A stretch of 64,000 nt of DNA, taken from Pseudomonas chlororaphis (GTDB lineage: Bacteria; Pseudomonadota; Gammaproteobacteria; Pseudomonadales; Pseudomonadaceae). The translations under genes and the position numbers were made by a program. Each line of letters starts with the position of its first letter. Position 1 is the first letter of the stretch. Under the pieces are notes generated by a model, which worked only from the letters and a program-made list of their open reading frames with translations, was not told the origin of the DNA and did not search any database. The DNA is taken from assembly GCF_001921865.1 (NCBI RefSeq), contig NZ_MSCT01000006.1:186001-250000 (forward strand), written 5' to 3'. Shown here one piece after another: positions 8,064 to 15,522 of the stretch.

Positions 8064-8083
8064 ATGAGTGAGTACTCGCTCAT
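8064..8083. promoter_or_regulatory. probable TetR operator before the SDR gene
   Basis: ATGAGTGAGTACTCGCTCAT is a 20-bp palindrome with one mismatched pair, 34 bp before the SDR start and overlapping the likely promoter. Its size and position fit a TetR dimer site. Confidence 0.7.
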
Positions 8084-8117
8084 TTAAATTGACCTTAACC
8101 TGAAGCAGGAGTGAGTC

Positions 8118-8981
8118 ATGTCCAAAGTCTGGTTGATTACGGGAAGCGCCAGTGGCCTGGGGCGCAATATTGCCGAGGCCGTGCTGGCGGCCGGGGATCG
8201 TTTGGTGGCGACGGCGCGACAGCCGCGGCAGCTGGACGATCTGGTCCGCCGTTATGGCGATCGGGTGCGCGCGGTGGCGCTGGATGTCACCGATTCGGCC
8301 GCGGCCAAGGCGGCGGTGCAGGTGGCCATCGGCGTTTTCGGCCGCCTCGACGTGCTGGTCAACAATGCCGGTTACGGTCAGTTGAGTGCCTTCGAGCAGA
8401 CCAGCGAGGAGGCGTTTCGCGCCGAGGTGGAAACCAACCTCTTCGGCGTGGTCAACCTCAGCCGCGCGGCGCTGCCGTTCATGCGCGCCCAGCGCAGCGG
8501 GCACATCCTGCAGATCTCGTCGGTGGGCGGACGTGTCGGCATACCGGGCTTGAGCGCCTATCAGTCGGCAAAGTGGGCGGTGGGCGGCTTTACCGAAGTC
8601 CTGGCCCAGGAAGTGGCGTCGTTGGGGATCAAGGTCTGCGCCCTGGAGCCAGGTGGCATGCGTACCAACTGGGGCGTACGGGCTCGGCAGAAGGCGGTGC
8701 CGGTCCTCGAGGAATACCAGGCCAGTGTCGGTTCGGTGAACCAGATGCTCAGCCAATACGTCGGTCACGAGGCCGGCGACCCGGACAAGGTCGCGCAGAT
8801 CGTCCTCAAGCTGGCCTATCACCCAAAACCGCCGGTCCACCTGCTGATTGGCAGCGACGCCTTGCAGTACGCGGGCGCGGCGGAGAGCGATCGTGCCGCA
8901 GCCGCTGAACGCTGGCGCGAAGTCAGCGCGGCGAGTGACTTTGCCGCCACCGGGCCGCTGCCGGCCTTTCCCGTTCAATAA
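8118..8981 (+). CDS. short-chain dehydrogenase/reductase (287 aa)
   Basis: Classical SDR oxidoreductase. The Rossmann motif is LITGSASGLGRNIAE (TGxxxGxG, residues 7-14). NNAGYG lies near 90, catalytic Ser in QISSVGG near 138, and YxxxK as YQSAKWA near 152-156. The C-terminal extension carries GSDALQYA, common in the YdfG/oxidoreductase subgroup. The start at 8118 follows AGCAGGAG. It is separated from tetR by a palindromic operator and followed 15 bp later by an NAD-binding protein gene, so the three behave as one TetR-controlled unit. Substrate unknown. Confidence 0.93.
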   Translation: MSKVWLITGSASGLGRNIAEAVLAAGDRLVATARQPRQLDDLVRRYGDRVRAVALDVTDSAAAKAAVQVAIGVFGRLDVLVNNAGYGQLSAFEQTSEEAFRAEVETNLFGVVNLSRAALPFMRAQRSGHILQISSVGGRVGIPGLSAYQSAKWAVGGFTEVLAQEVASLGIKVCALEPGGMRTNWGVRARQKAVPVLEEYQASVGSVNQMLSQYVGHEAGDPDKVAQIVLKLAYHPKPPVHLLIGSDALQYAGAAESDRAAAAERWREVSAASDFAATGPLPAFPVQ

Positions 8982-8996
8982 TCCATAAGGAACACC

Positions 8997-9668
8997 ATGA
9001 GAGTTCTGTTATTCGGCGCCACCGGCATGGTCGGTCAGGGCGTCTTGCGTGAGTGCCTGCTGGCCGGCGACGTGCAGGAAGTGGTCGCCATCGGCCGCAC
9101 GCCGCTTGGCCAGAAGCACGGCAAGTTGAGCCAGCTGCATCACCGCGACCTGTTCGACTACAGCCGGCTGGAGGCCGAATTGCAGGGCTTCGATGCCTGC
9201 TTCTTTTGCCTGGGCGTGTCCGCCGTGGGCATGGCCGAAGCGCAGTACAGCCGGCTGACCTACGACCTGACCCTGGCCGCCGCCACGACCTTGGCGCGGC
9301 TCAACCCGCAGATGACCTTCGTCTATGTGTCCGGTGCCAGCACCGACAGCAGCGAGCAGGGGCGAACCATGTGGGCGCGGGTCAAGGGCCGCACCGAAAA
9401 CGCCGTGCAGCGCCTGCCGTTCAAGGCGGTCTACCTGTTCCGGCCGGGGGCGATCCAGCCGCTGCACGGTATCCGTTCGAAGACCGCCTTCTATCAGATG
9501 TTCTACAGCGCGCTCGGGCCGCTGCTGTCCTGGGCGCGCCGGCGCTGGCCCCATGCGGTGACCAGCACCGCGGAGGTCGGCAAGGCGATGCTCGTTGTGG
9601 CACGGCACGGCGCGCCCACGGCGATCATCGATGGCGCGGCGATCAACCGGCTTGCCTCCGAGCGCTGA
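8997..9668 (+). CDS. NAD(P)-binding atypical SDR/epimerase-like protein, HTATIP2-like (223 aa)
   Basis: Rossmann protein starting MRVLLFGATGMVGQGVLREC (GxxGxxG). The region FFCLGVSAVGMAEAQY...LTYDLTLAAATTLARLNP and FVYVSGASTDSSEQGRTMWARVKGRTE match the NAD(P)-binding family that includes human TIP30/HTATIP2 and many bacterial short epimerase-like proteins. It has YxxxK-free chemistry, so a catalytic role is uncertain. It follows the SDR by 15 bp with AAGGAA upstream and is probably co-transcribed under the TetR regulator. Confidence 0.85.
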   Translation: MRVLLFGATGMVGQGVLRECLLAGDVQEVVAIGRTPLGQKHGKLSQLHHRDLFDYSRLEAELQGFDACFFCLGVSAVGMAEAQYSRLTYDLTLAAATTLARLNPQMTFVYVSGASTDSSEQGRTMWARVKGRTENAVQRLPFKAVYLFRPGAIQPLHGIRSKTAFYQMFYSALGPLLSWARRRWPHAVTSTAEVGKAMLVVARHGAPTAIIDGAAINRLASER

Positions 9669-9715
9669 AAGGGCGATATCCTGCGGGCTCTTCGAGCCGA
9701 ATTCGCGAGCCCGTG

Positions 9716-10627
9716 ATGCTGCAAAAGAGCCTGATCCGCCGCCTGGACCTGATCACCCTGCAACTGTTCGTCGCCGTCCATCAGGAGGGCACCCTGACCC
9801 GCGCCGCCTCGCGCGAGGCGATCGCGGTGTCGGCGGCGAGCAAACGCTTGATGGAGCTGGAGGAAGCGCTTGGCATCAGCCTGTTCGTGCGCCAGGCCAA
9901 GGGCATGACCCTGACGCCGGCCGGGGAAACCCTGTTGCACCATGCGCGGCAGATGCTGTTCAACGTCGAGAAAATGGGCCTGGAGCTGGGCGAACACAGT
10001 CACGGCGTGCGCGGTTACGTACGCATGCTGGCCAACCTGTCGGCGATCATCCAGTTCCTGCCCGAAGACCTGCGGGCGTTTTCCGCGCTGCATTCGCAGG
10101 TCAAGACCGACCTGGAGGAACGGCCCAGCAACGGCGTGGTGCAAGGCGTGCTCGACGGCGTGGCGGACCTTGGCATCTGCTCCAGCGACACCGATACCAA
10201 GGGCTTGCGCAGCGTGCCGTACCGGCGCGACAAGCTGGTAGTGCTGATGCGCCCGGACCACCCGCTGGCCAGCCGCGGCGAGCTGGCGTTCGACGACACC
10301 CTGGACAGCGATTACGTCGGCCTGCATGCGGCCAGTTCGATCAATATGCGTACTCATGCCGCGGCACGGGCGGCCGGCAAGGTGCTGCGCCTGCGCATCC
10401 ATGTGCCGGGGTTCGACGCGATGTGCCGCATGGTCCAGGCCGGCATGGGCATCGGCATCCTGCCCGCGGGTGCCTTCGAGTTGTTCGGGCGGGCGCTGGG
10501 CCTGCATGCGGTGCGGCTGAACGACGACTGGTCGGAACGCCTGCTGATCCTGGTGGTGCGCGACGAAGCGGCGCTGTCGCCGGTCAGCCGTTTGTTGTTC
10601 GAGCATCTGCGCGACGGCCGCCTGTAG
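9716..10627 (+). CDS. LysR-family regulator upstream of the CoA-transferase operon (303 aa)
   Basis: N-terminal winged HTH (residues about 10-68: LQLFVAVHQEGTLTRAASREAIAVSAASKRLMELEEALG) and a substrate-binding co-inducer domain (about 95-300). ATG at 9716 gives MLQKSLIRRLDLITLQL; a GTG three bases upstream is possible. It lies in tandem, not divergent, 139 bp before the CoA-transferase/HMG-lyase/MFS genes and is the likely activator. Its effector domain (LANLSAIIQFLP, FDAMCRMVQAGMGIGILP) closely resembles that of the LysR at 36803-37723, marking the two as members of one subgroup. Confidence 0.9.
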   Translation: MLQKSLIRRLDLITLQLFVAVHQEGTLTRAASREAIAVSAASKRLMELEEALGISLFVRQAKGMTLTPAGETLLHHARQMLFNVEKMGLELGEHSHGVRGYVRMLANLSAIIQFLPEDLRAFSALHSQVKTDLEERPSNGVVQGVLDGVADLGICSSDTDTKGLRSVPYRRDKLVVLMRPDHPLASRGELAFDDTLDSDYVGLHAASSINMRTHAAARAAGKVLRLRIHVPGFDAMCRMVQAGMGIGILPAGAFELFGRALGLHAVRLNDDWSERLLILVVRDEAALSPVSRLLFEHLRDGRL

Positions 10628-10660
10628 GCGTTGGCGATGGTGGCCCCTTGGCCCCTTGAC

Positions 10661-10687
10661 CGGTCGTTCGCGTTTGGCGAACGACCG
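10661..10687. promoter_or_regulatory. perfect 11-bp inverted repeat between lysR and the CoA-transferase gene
   Basis: CGGTCGTTCGC-GTTTG-GCGAACGACCG. It lies 33 bases after the LysR stop and 79 before the CoA-transferase start. There is no T-tract behind it, so it may be a terminator of weak type or a protein-binding site; its position near a promoter favours the latter slightly. Confidence 0.5.
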
Positions 10688-10766
10688 TTGCCAACTGAAG
10701 GTTGGATTTACCGCTGCCGCCTCCTCTAGCCTTGGTACAAATTCCAAGAACATAGAGGTACCCGCC

Positions 10767-11960
10767 ATGACTGCTCCCTTAAGCGGAATCAAGGTGATCG
10801 AGATCGGCACGCTGATCGCCGCGCCTTTTGCCGCCCGCGTGCTGGGCGAATTCGGCGCCGAGGTGATCAAGGTCGAAGCCATCGGCCAGGGCGATCCGCT
10901 TCGCAAGTGGCGAAAGCTCCACGAGGGCACCTCGCTCTGGTGGTACCTGCAATCGCGCAACAAGAAGTCCCTGGCGCTCAACCTCAAGTCCGCCGAAGGC
11001 ATCGAGCTGCTCAAGCAACTGGCCCGTGACGCCGATGTGTTGATCGAAAACCTGCGCCCCGGCGCCCTGGAAAAACTCGGCCTGGGCTGGGACGTGTTGC
11101 ACGCCCTCAACCCGCGGCTGACCCTGGTGCGTATTTCCGGCTATGGCCAGACCGGCCCGTACCGCGACCGTCCGGGTTTCGGCGCCATTGGCGAGGCCAT
11201 GGGCGGCATCCGCTACACCACCGGCACTCCGGGCTCGCCGCCGGCGCGGGTCGGCGTCAGCCTCGGCGATTCTCTGGCCTCGCTGCATGCGGTGATCGGC
11301 GCGCTGATGTCCTTGCTGCGGGTCAAGACCGGGCAGGGCGAAGGGCAGGTGGTGGATGTGTCCCTGGCCGAGAGCGTGTTCAACCTGATGGAAAGCCTGG
11401 TGCCGGAGTACGCCATGCTCGGCCATGTGCGCGAACGCAGCGGCGGGGCGCTGCCGGGTATCGCGCCGTCCAACACCTACCTGACCGCCGATGGCGCCTA
11501 TGTGGTGATCGCCGGCAACAGCGACCCGATCTACAAGCGCTTGATGGCGGTGATCGGTCGGCCGGACCTGGGCGAGGCGCCCGAATTCGCCCATAACGAC
11601 GGGCGTGCGGCCCAGAGCGGCCTGCTGGACGCAGCGATCACCCACTGGACCAGCAGCCAGCCGATCGACGCGGTGCTGGCGGCGTTGCAGGCCGCCGAGG
11701 TGCCGGCCGGGCGCATCTATTCGGTGGCCGATATCGTTGCCGATCCGCATTACCAGGCGCGGGACATGCTGCTCGACGCCGAGCTGCCCGGCGGCGTCCG
11801 GGTGACGATGCCTGGCATCGTCCCCAAACTCTCGGCCACGCCCGGCGCGGTCAACTGGCAAGGCCCGGCCCTGGGCCAGCACACCGACGGCATCCTCGCC
11901 GGGCTGGGGTTGGCCGGAGCCGATATCCAACGTTTGAAACAGGCGGGAGTGGTGCAATGA
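10767..11960 (+). CDS. CaiB/BaiF family (class III) CoA-transferase (397 aa)
   Basis: Transfers CoA between carboxylic acids. The N-terminal signature is LSGIKVIEIGTLIAAPFAARVLGEFGAEVIKVE; IENLRPGALEKLGLG lies near 95 and ISGYGQTGPYRDRPGFGAIGEAMGG near 130-152. In many family members the catalytic Asp follows RPG-aromatic; here that position is Gly (RPGFG), with Glu four residues later in GEAMGG, a variant I associate with a dicarboxylate-transferase subgroup. The start at 10767 follows AGAGGTACCCGCC. It overlaps the HMG-CoA-lyase-like gene by four bases (ATGA), so the product acyl-CoA is presumably passed to that lyase. Confidence 0.9.
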   Translation: MTAPLSGIKVIEIGTLIAAPFAARVLGEFGAEVIKVEAIGQGDPLRKWRKLHEGTSLWWYLQSRNKKSLALNLKSAEGIELLKQLARDADVLIENLRPGALEKLGLGWDVLHALNPRLTLVRISGYGQTGPYRDRPGFGAIGEAMGGIRYTTGTPGSPPARVGVSLGDSLASLHAVIGALMSLLRVKTGQGEGQVVDVSLAESVFNLMESLVPEYAMLGHVRERSGGALPGIAPSNTYLTADGAYVVIAGNSDPIYKRLMAVIGRPDLGEAPEFAHNDGRAAQSGLLDAAITHWTSSQPIDAVLAALQAAEVPAGRIYSVADIVADPHYQARDMLLDAELPGGVRVTMPGIVPKLSATPGAVNWQGPALGQHTDGILAGLGLAGADIQRLKQAGVVQ

Positions 11961-12898
11961 ACAGCGATTTCTCCGAGGCCCTGATCGTCCAGGAAGTCTC
12001 GCCCCGCGACGGTTTGCAGATCGAGCCGACCTGGGTCGCGACCGCCGACAAGATTGCCTTGATCGATCAACTGTCGCTGGCCGGTTTCAGCCGAATCGAG
12101 GCCGGCTCCTTCGTTTCGCCCAAGGCCATTCCCGCCCTGCGCGACGGCGAGCAGGTGTTCCAAGGCATCCGGCGCCAGCCGGGGCTGATCTACGTGGCGC
12201 TGATCCCCAACCTCAAGGGCGCGCAGCGGGCGCTGGCCAGCCGCGCCGACGAACTGAACCTGGTGATGTCCGCCAGCCAGACCCACAACCGGGCCAATAT
12301 GCGCATGAGCTGCGAGCAGTCGCTGGCGGCCTTCGGCGAGGTGGTCAGGTTTGTCGAAGGTTCGTCGGTGCGGCTCAATGCGAGCATCGCCACCACCTTC
12401 GGTTGCCCGTTCGAGGGGCGGATCGACGAAGACCGGGTGGTGCAGATCGTCGAGGCCTACCTGGAACTGGGCATGCAAGGCATCACCCTGGCCGACACCA
12501 CCGGCATGGCCAACCCGCGCCAGGTCGAGCGCCTGGTGCGGCGGGTGTTGCAACGGCTGCCGGCATCTGCCCTGACCCTGCATTTCCACAACACCCGCGG
12601 CTTGGGCCTGTGCAATGTGCTGGCCGCCTACGAGGCCGGCGCCCGGCGTTTCGACGCGGCCCTCGGCGGCCTCGGCGGCTGCCCGTTCGCCCCGGGCGCC
12701 TCGGGCAATATCTGCACCGAAGACCTGGTCAACCTGTGCGCCGAGATGGGCATTGCCACCGGCATCGACCTGGCTCATCTGCTGACGCTGTCCCGGCAAC
12801 TGCCAGCGCTGCTCGGGCACGAGTTGCCCGGCCAGGTGGCCAAGGCCGGCCGCAATTGCGACTTGCATCCGGTCCCGGACGACGTCGCGGCGCTGTAA
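11957..12898 (+). CDS. hydroxymethylglutaryl-CoA lyase family protein (313 aa)
   Basis: DRE-TIM metallolyase: EVSPRDGLQIEP at residues about 12-24 (catalytic Arg-Asp), FHNTRGLGLCN near 214 (metal-binding His) and the active-site Cys loop GGLGGCPFAPGASGN near 240. Length is close to bacterial HMG-CoA lyases. HMG-CoA lyase cleaves HMG-CoA to acetyl-CoA and acetoacetate; relatives cleave citramalyl-CoA-like substrates. Because it is translationally coupled to a CoA-transferase and followed by an MFS importer rather than lying in a leucine-degradation cluster, it probably serves an imported acid such as 3-hydroxy-3-methylglutarate. That substrate is inference. Confidence 0.88.
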   Translation: MNSDFSEALIVQEVSPRDGLQIEPTWVATADKIALIDQLSLAGFSRIEAGSFVSPKAIPALRDGEQVFQGIRRQPGLIYVALIPNLKGAQRALASRADELNLVMSASQTHNRANMRMSCEQSLAAFGEVVRFVEGSSVRLNASIATTFGCPFEGRIDEDRVVQIVEAYLELGMQGITLADTTGMANPRQVERLVRRVLQRLPASALTLHFHNTRGLGLCNVLAAYEAGARRFDAALGGLGGCPFAPGASGNICTEDLVNLCAEMGIATGIDLAHLLTLSRQLPALLGHELPGQVAKAGRNCDLHPVPDDVAAL

Positions 12899-12913
12899 CG
12901 TTTTACCCCAGAC

Positions 12914-12924
12914 AACAAAAACAA
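12914..12924 (+). promoter_or_regulatory. candidate Hfq/Crc (CA-motif) site before the MFS gene
   Basis: AACAAAAACAA contains two overlapping AANAANAA matches, about 37 bases before the MFS start and within the intercistronic leader. Such motifs are translation-repression sites for Hfq/Crc in Pseudomonas; predicted only. Confidence 0.5.
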
Positions 12925-12960
12925 TCGGGCACCCACGGGAAGCCCGCCTGGAGAACCACG

Positions 12961-14298
12961 ATGAACCCTAACGCTCTGGAGGCCGGCGCGAGCCCGGCCG
13001 CAACGGTCGACGCGGAAAAAGCCCTGGTCAGCAAAGTCGCCTGGCGCCTGATGCCGCTGATCATGGTCTGCTACCTGTTCGCCTTTTTCGACCGCATCAA
13101 CATCAGCTTCGCCAAGTTCCAGCTCCAGGCCGACCTGAGTCTGAGCGACACCGCCTATGGCCTTGGCGCCGGGCTGTTCGTGGTGGGTTACGTGCTGTTC
13201 GAGGTGCCGAGCAACATGATGCTGTACAAGGTCGGTGCGCGGCGCTGGATCGCCCGGATCATGATGTCCTGGGGCCTGGCCACCGCGGCCATGGTGTTCG
13301 TCACCAGCGAATGGCAGTTCTATGCCCTGCGTTTCGTGATCGGCGCGATGGAGGCGGGCTTCGCCCCCGGCGTGCTGTATTACCTGACACTGTGGTTTCC
13401 CCAGCACTATCGCGGGCGCATCACCTCGCTGCTGTTCCTCGCCTCGGCGTTCGCCGGGCTGGTGGGCGCGCCGTTCTCCGGGCTGGTGCTGGAACACCTC
13501 GACGGCGTGTTGCAGATGCGCGGCTGGCACTGGCTGTTCCTGCTCGGCGGCGTGCCGTGCATCGGCCTCGGACTGCTGGTGCTGACCCTGCTCAAGGACC
13601 GCATCGAAGACGCCCACTGGCTGACCCCGACGGAGAAGACCCTGCTGGCCAGCCGTATCGCCCGGCATGAGCCGCACCAGGGTGGCAGCTCGTTACTGGC
13701 GGCCCTGCGCATTCCCGGGTTCCTGACCCTGGGGCTGATCTACTTCCTGATCCAGGTGGCGTCGTACGGCCTGAACTTCTGGGCGCCGCAGCTGATCCGC
13801 AGCGCCGGCACCCAGAGCGCGGTGACGATCGGCCTGCTGACCGCGGTGCCTTATATCTGCGGCGCCATCAGCATGGTGCTGGTCGGCCGGCTGTCCGATG
13901 CCACGGGCGAGCGCCGCAAGTTCGTCAGCGGCCTGGTGGCCCTGGGTGCGGTGGGGTTTTTCTGCGCGGGGATCTTCGCCGATCACACCACCTTACTGAT
14001 CGTCGCCCTGAGCCTGCTCGGCGCTGGCATCATCGCCTCGATCCCGACTTTCTGGACCCTGCCGCCGAAACTCCTGGCCGGCGCGGGCGCGGGCGCTGGA
14101 GCGGCGGGCGGGATCGCGGTAATCAACACCCTGGGCCAGTTCGGTGGCATCGTCAGCCCGGTCATGGTCGGCCGCATCCGCGACCTGACCGGCAGCACCA
14201 CGCCGGCGCTCTACGTCATCGGCGTCGCCAGCCTGATCGCCGCGGCCCTGTTGCTGTGGGGGCTGCCGCAGAAGCTGCGTACGCTCGACAAGCAATAA
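12961..14298 (+). CDS. MFS transporter, anion:cation symporter (ACS) family (445 aa)
   Basis: Twelve-helix inner-membrane importer. The ACS signature occurs early as CYLFAFFDRINISFAKFQ (residues about 37-54), followed by GLGAGLFVVGYVLFEVPSNMML and GARRWIARIMMSWG. The family imports organic anions (phthalate, tartrate, glucarate, 4-hydroxyphenylacetate and similar). The first ATG at 12961 follows GGAGAACCACG. It is the last gene of the CoA-transferase/lyase operon, 62 bp after the lyase, so it probably imports the acid that the two enzymes activate and cleave. A CA-motif lies in its leader. Confidence 0.92.
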   Translation: MNPNALEAGASPAATVDAEKALVSKVAWRLMPLIMVCYLFAFFDRINISFAKFQLQADLSLSDTAYGLGAGLFVVGYVLFEVPSNMMLYKVGARRWIARIMMSWGLATAAMVFVTSEWQFYALRFVIGAMEAGFAPGVLYYLTLWFPQHYRGRITSLLFLASAFAGLVGAPFSGLVLEHLDGVLQMRGWHWLFLLGGVPCIGLGLLVLTLLKDRIEDAHWLTPTEKTLLASRIARHEPHQGGSSLLAALRIPGFLTLGLIYFLIQVASYGLNFWAPQLIRSAGTQSAVTIGLLTAVPYICGAISMVLVGRLSDATGERRKFVSGLVALGAVGFFCAGIFADHTTLLIVALSLLGAGIIASIPTFWTLPPKLLAGAGAGAGAAGGIAVINTLGQFGGIVSPVMVGRIRDLTGSTTPALYVIGVASLIAAALLLWGLPQKLRTLDKQ

Positions 14299-14342
14299 GC
14301 GGGGGTAGGTGGGGGTGGCGACGCTCCGGTCAATGGTTCGTC

Positions 14343-14627
14343 TTACCAACCGGTAGGTGGCAAGCGCCGGGTATGGAAAATTCGCAGTATCTGCAGGCAC
14401 CCCTGGCGAACGCGGTAGGGGATCAGGTAAGGGTGACCCGGGACGATCCACTCCCGGGTTCCCGGTAAGCGACCTTCGTGGCCACTGGCGGGAAAACGGC
14501 TCAGGTGTTGAATGCTGCTTTGGATGGCATTGACGAATTGCGCGGCGGCCCGAGGGTTGTCCTGCGCAATATGAGCGGTTTCGTCATCAAGATTCTTGAG
14601 GGTGGTACGCAGCCCTTCAATGTGCAT
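14343..14627 (-). CDS. RelE/ParE-family toxin (94 aa)
   Basis: Small basic protein of the ParE/RelE fold: DETAHIAQDNPRAAAQFVNAIQ near residue 14-36, LSRFPASGHEGRLPGTREWIVPG near 43-65 (typical PxxGR...TRE) and YLIPYRV...LQILRIFHTRR at the end. The start at 14627 lies inside the antitoxin gene: ATGCACATTGA spans both the toxin start and the antitoxin stop, giving an 11-base overlap. The order antitoxin-then-toxin and the coupling are standard for type II systems. ParE members inhibit gyrase; RelE members cleave mRNA; which applies cannot be told. Confidence 0.88.
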   Translation of the reverse strand: MHIEGLRTTLKNLDDETAHIAQDNPRAAAQFVNAIQSSIQHLSRFPASGHEGRLPGTREWIVPGHPYLIPYRVRQGCLQILRIFHTRRLPPTGW

Positions 14628-14856
14628 TGCCAGTCCATTTATCCAGCACGCCTTCCAGCTCTTCGGCGCTGGCGAAATCGCCTGAGTCGGCTTCAGCCAG
14701 GGCTTTCTGGATCTCATCGATTTGCCAGGCTTCGCGGGCCAGATATTCTCGCAAGGCGTCCACGGCAAGAAACGACTTGCTGCGGCCTGTGGCCTTTGCC
14801 AAGTGAGCCAGGGTATCGGCAACATCATCGGGTAGACGCAAGGACATGACGGACAT
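14617..14856 (-). CDS. CopG/ribbon-helix-helix antitoxin (79 aa)
   Basis: N-terminal RHH DNA-binding fold (MSLRLPDDVADTLAHLAKATGRSKSFLAVDALREYLARE) followed by an acidic tail (EIQKALAEADSGDFASAEELEGVLDKW) of the type that masks the toxin. M1 at 14856 is chosen because a GAG stands before it; the internal ATG at 14847 has no site. It probably represses its own promoter through the inverted repeat at 14865-14899. No mobile-element genes flank the pair. Confidence 0.88.
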   Translation of the reverse strand: MSVMSLRLPDDVADTLAHLAKATGRSKSFLAVDALREYLAREAWQIDEIQKALAEADSGDFASAEELEGVLDKWTGNAH

Positions 14857-14864
14857 GGTTAACT

Positions 14865-14899
14865 CGATGTAGTGGTTTGTAATACAACAGACTACATCG
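14865..14899. promoter_or_regulatory. nested inverted repeats, probable toxin-antitoxin operator
   Basis: CGATGTAGT (14865-14873) and ACTACATCG (14891-14899) are perfect 9-bp arms. Between them is a second palindrome TTGTA-A-TACAA (14877-14887). The set starts nine bases upstream of the antitoxin ATG, the normal place for RHH autoregulation. Confidence 0.65.
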
Positions 14900-14976
14900 C
14901 TCTACGGCGCTGGCAGCAGAGCCATTCGCCCAGTGTCGGCGATGCTTTGATTCAAGATGACTCAGGACCTTTTCCC

Positions 14977-15393
14977 ATGCTCACCGGCCTCAACCACCTG
15001 ACCCTCGCTGTCGCCGACCTGGACCGCAGCCTGGGGTTTTACCGCGACCTGTTGCAGTTGCGCCTGGACGCGCGTTGGGACGGCGGCGCTTATCTGTCGC
15101 TGCCGGGCTTGTGGCTGTGCCTGTCGCTGGACCCGGCGCGCCAGCCGCCGGCGGCACCGGACTACACCCATTACGCCTTCGGCATCGGGGCCGGGGATTT
15201 TCCGGCCTTCGTCCAGCGCTTGCGCGAGGCCGGGGTGCGGGAGTGGCGCGACAACCGCAGCGAGGGCGCCTCGTTCTATTTTCTCGACCCCGACGGCCAC
15301 CGGCTGGAAGCCCATGTCGGCGACCTGGCGTCGCGTTTGCGCGCCTGCCGGCGGCAGCCTTATGCCGGAATGACGATCTTTACCGACGAATGA
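14977..15393 (+). CDS. fosA: FosA fosfomycin glutathione transferase (138 aa)
   Basis: Mn/K-dependent VOC-fold enzyme that adds glutathione to fosfomycin. The sequence matches the Pseudomonas FosA pattern throughout: [19 protein letters not shown] at the N-terminus, DYTHYAFGI in the middle and [19 protein letters not shown] near the end. Metal ligands His7, His65 and Glu111 are present; the numbering is one higher than the P. aeruginosa enzyme after a single-residue insertion. Thr9 is also kept. The start at 14977 follows AGGACC. It is a lone gene beside a toxin-antitoxin pair, with no mobile-element signature, so it looks like an intrinsic chromosomal copy. Confidence 0.92.
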   Translation: MLTGLNHLTLAVADLDRSLGFYRDLLQLRLDARWDGGAYLSLPGLWLCLSLDPARQPPAAPDYTHYAFGIGAGDFPAFVQRLREAGVREWRDNRSEGASFYFLDPDGHRLEAHVGDLASRLRACRRQPYAGMTIFTDE

Positions 15394-15522
15394 CCCTTCG
15401 CGGGCGGTTTTAAACGGGCTGGCGGTCGCCGCGACGATCATTACGGGGTGGTGCGAGGGCGCACAAGTCGGCAGAATCCTCGCCATCGAAACTGCGCCGC
15501 ACGTGGCGCTTCGGAGTGTGGC

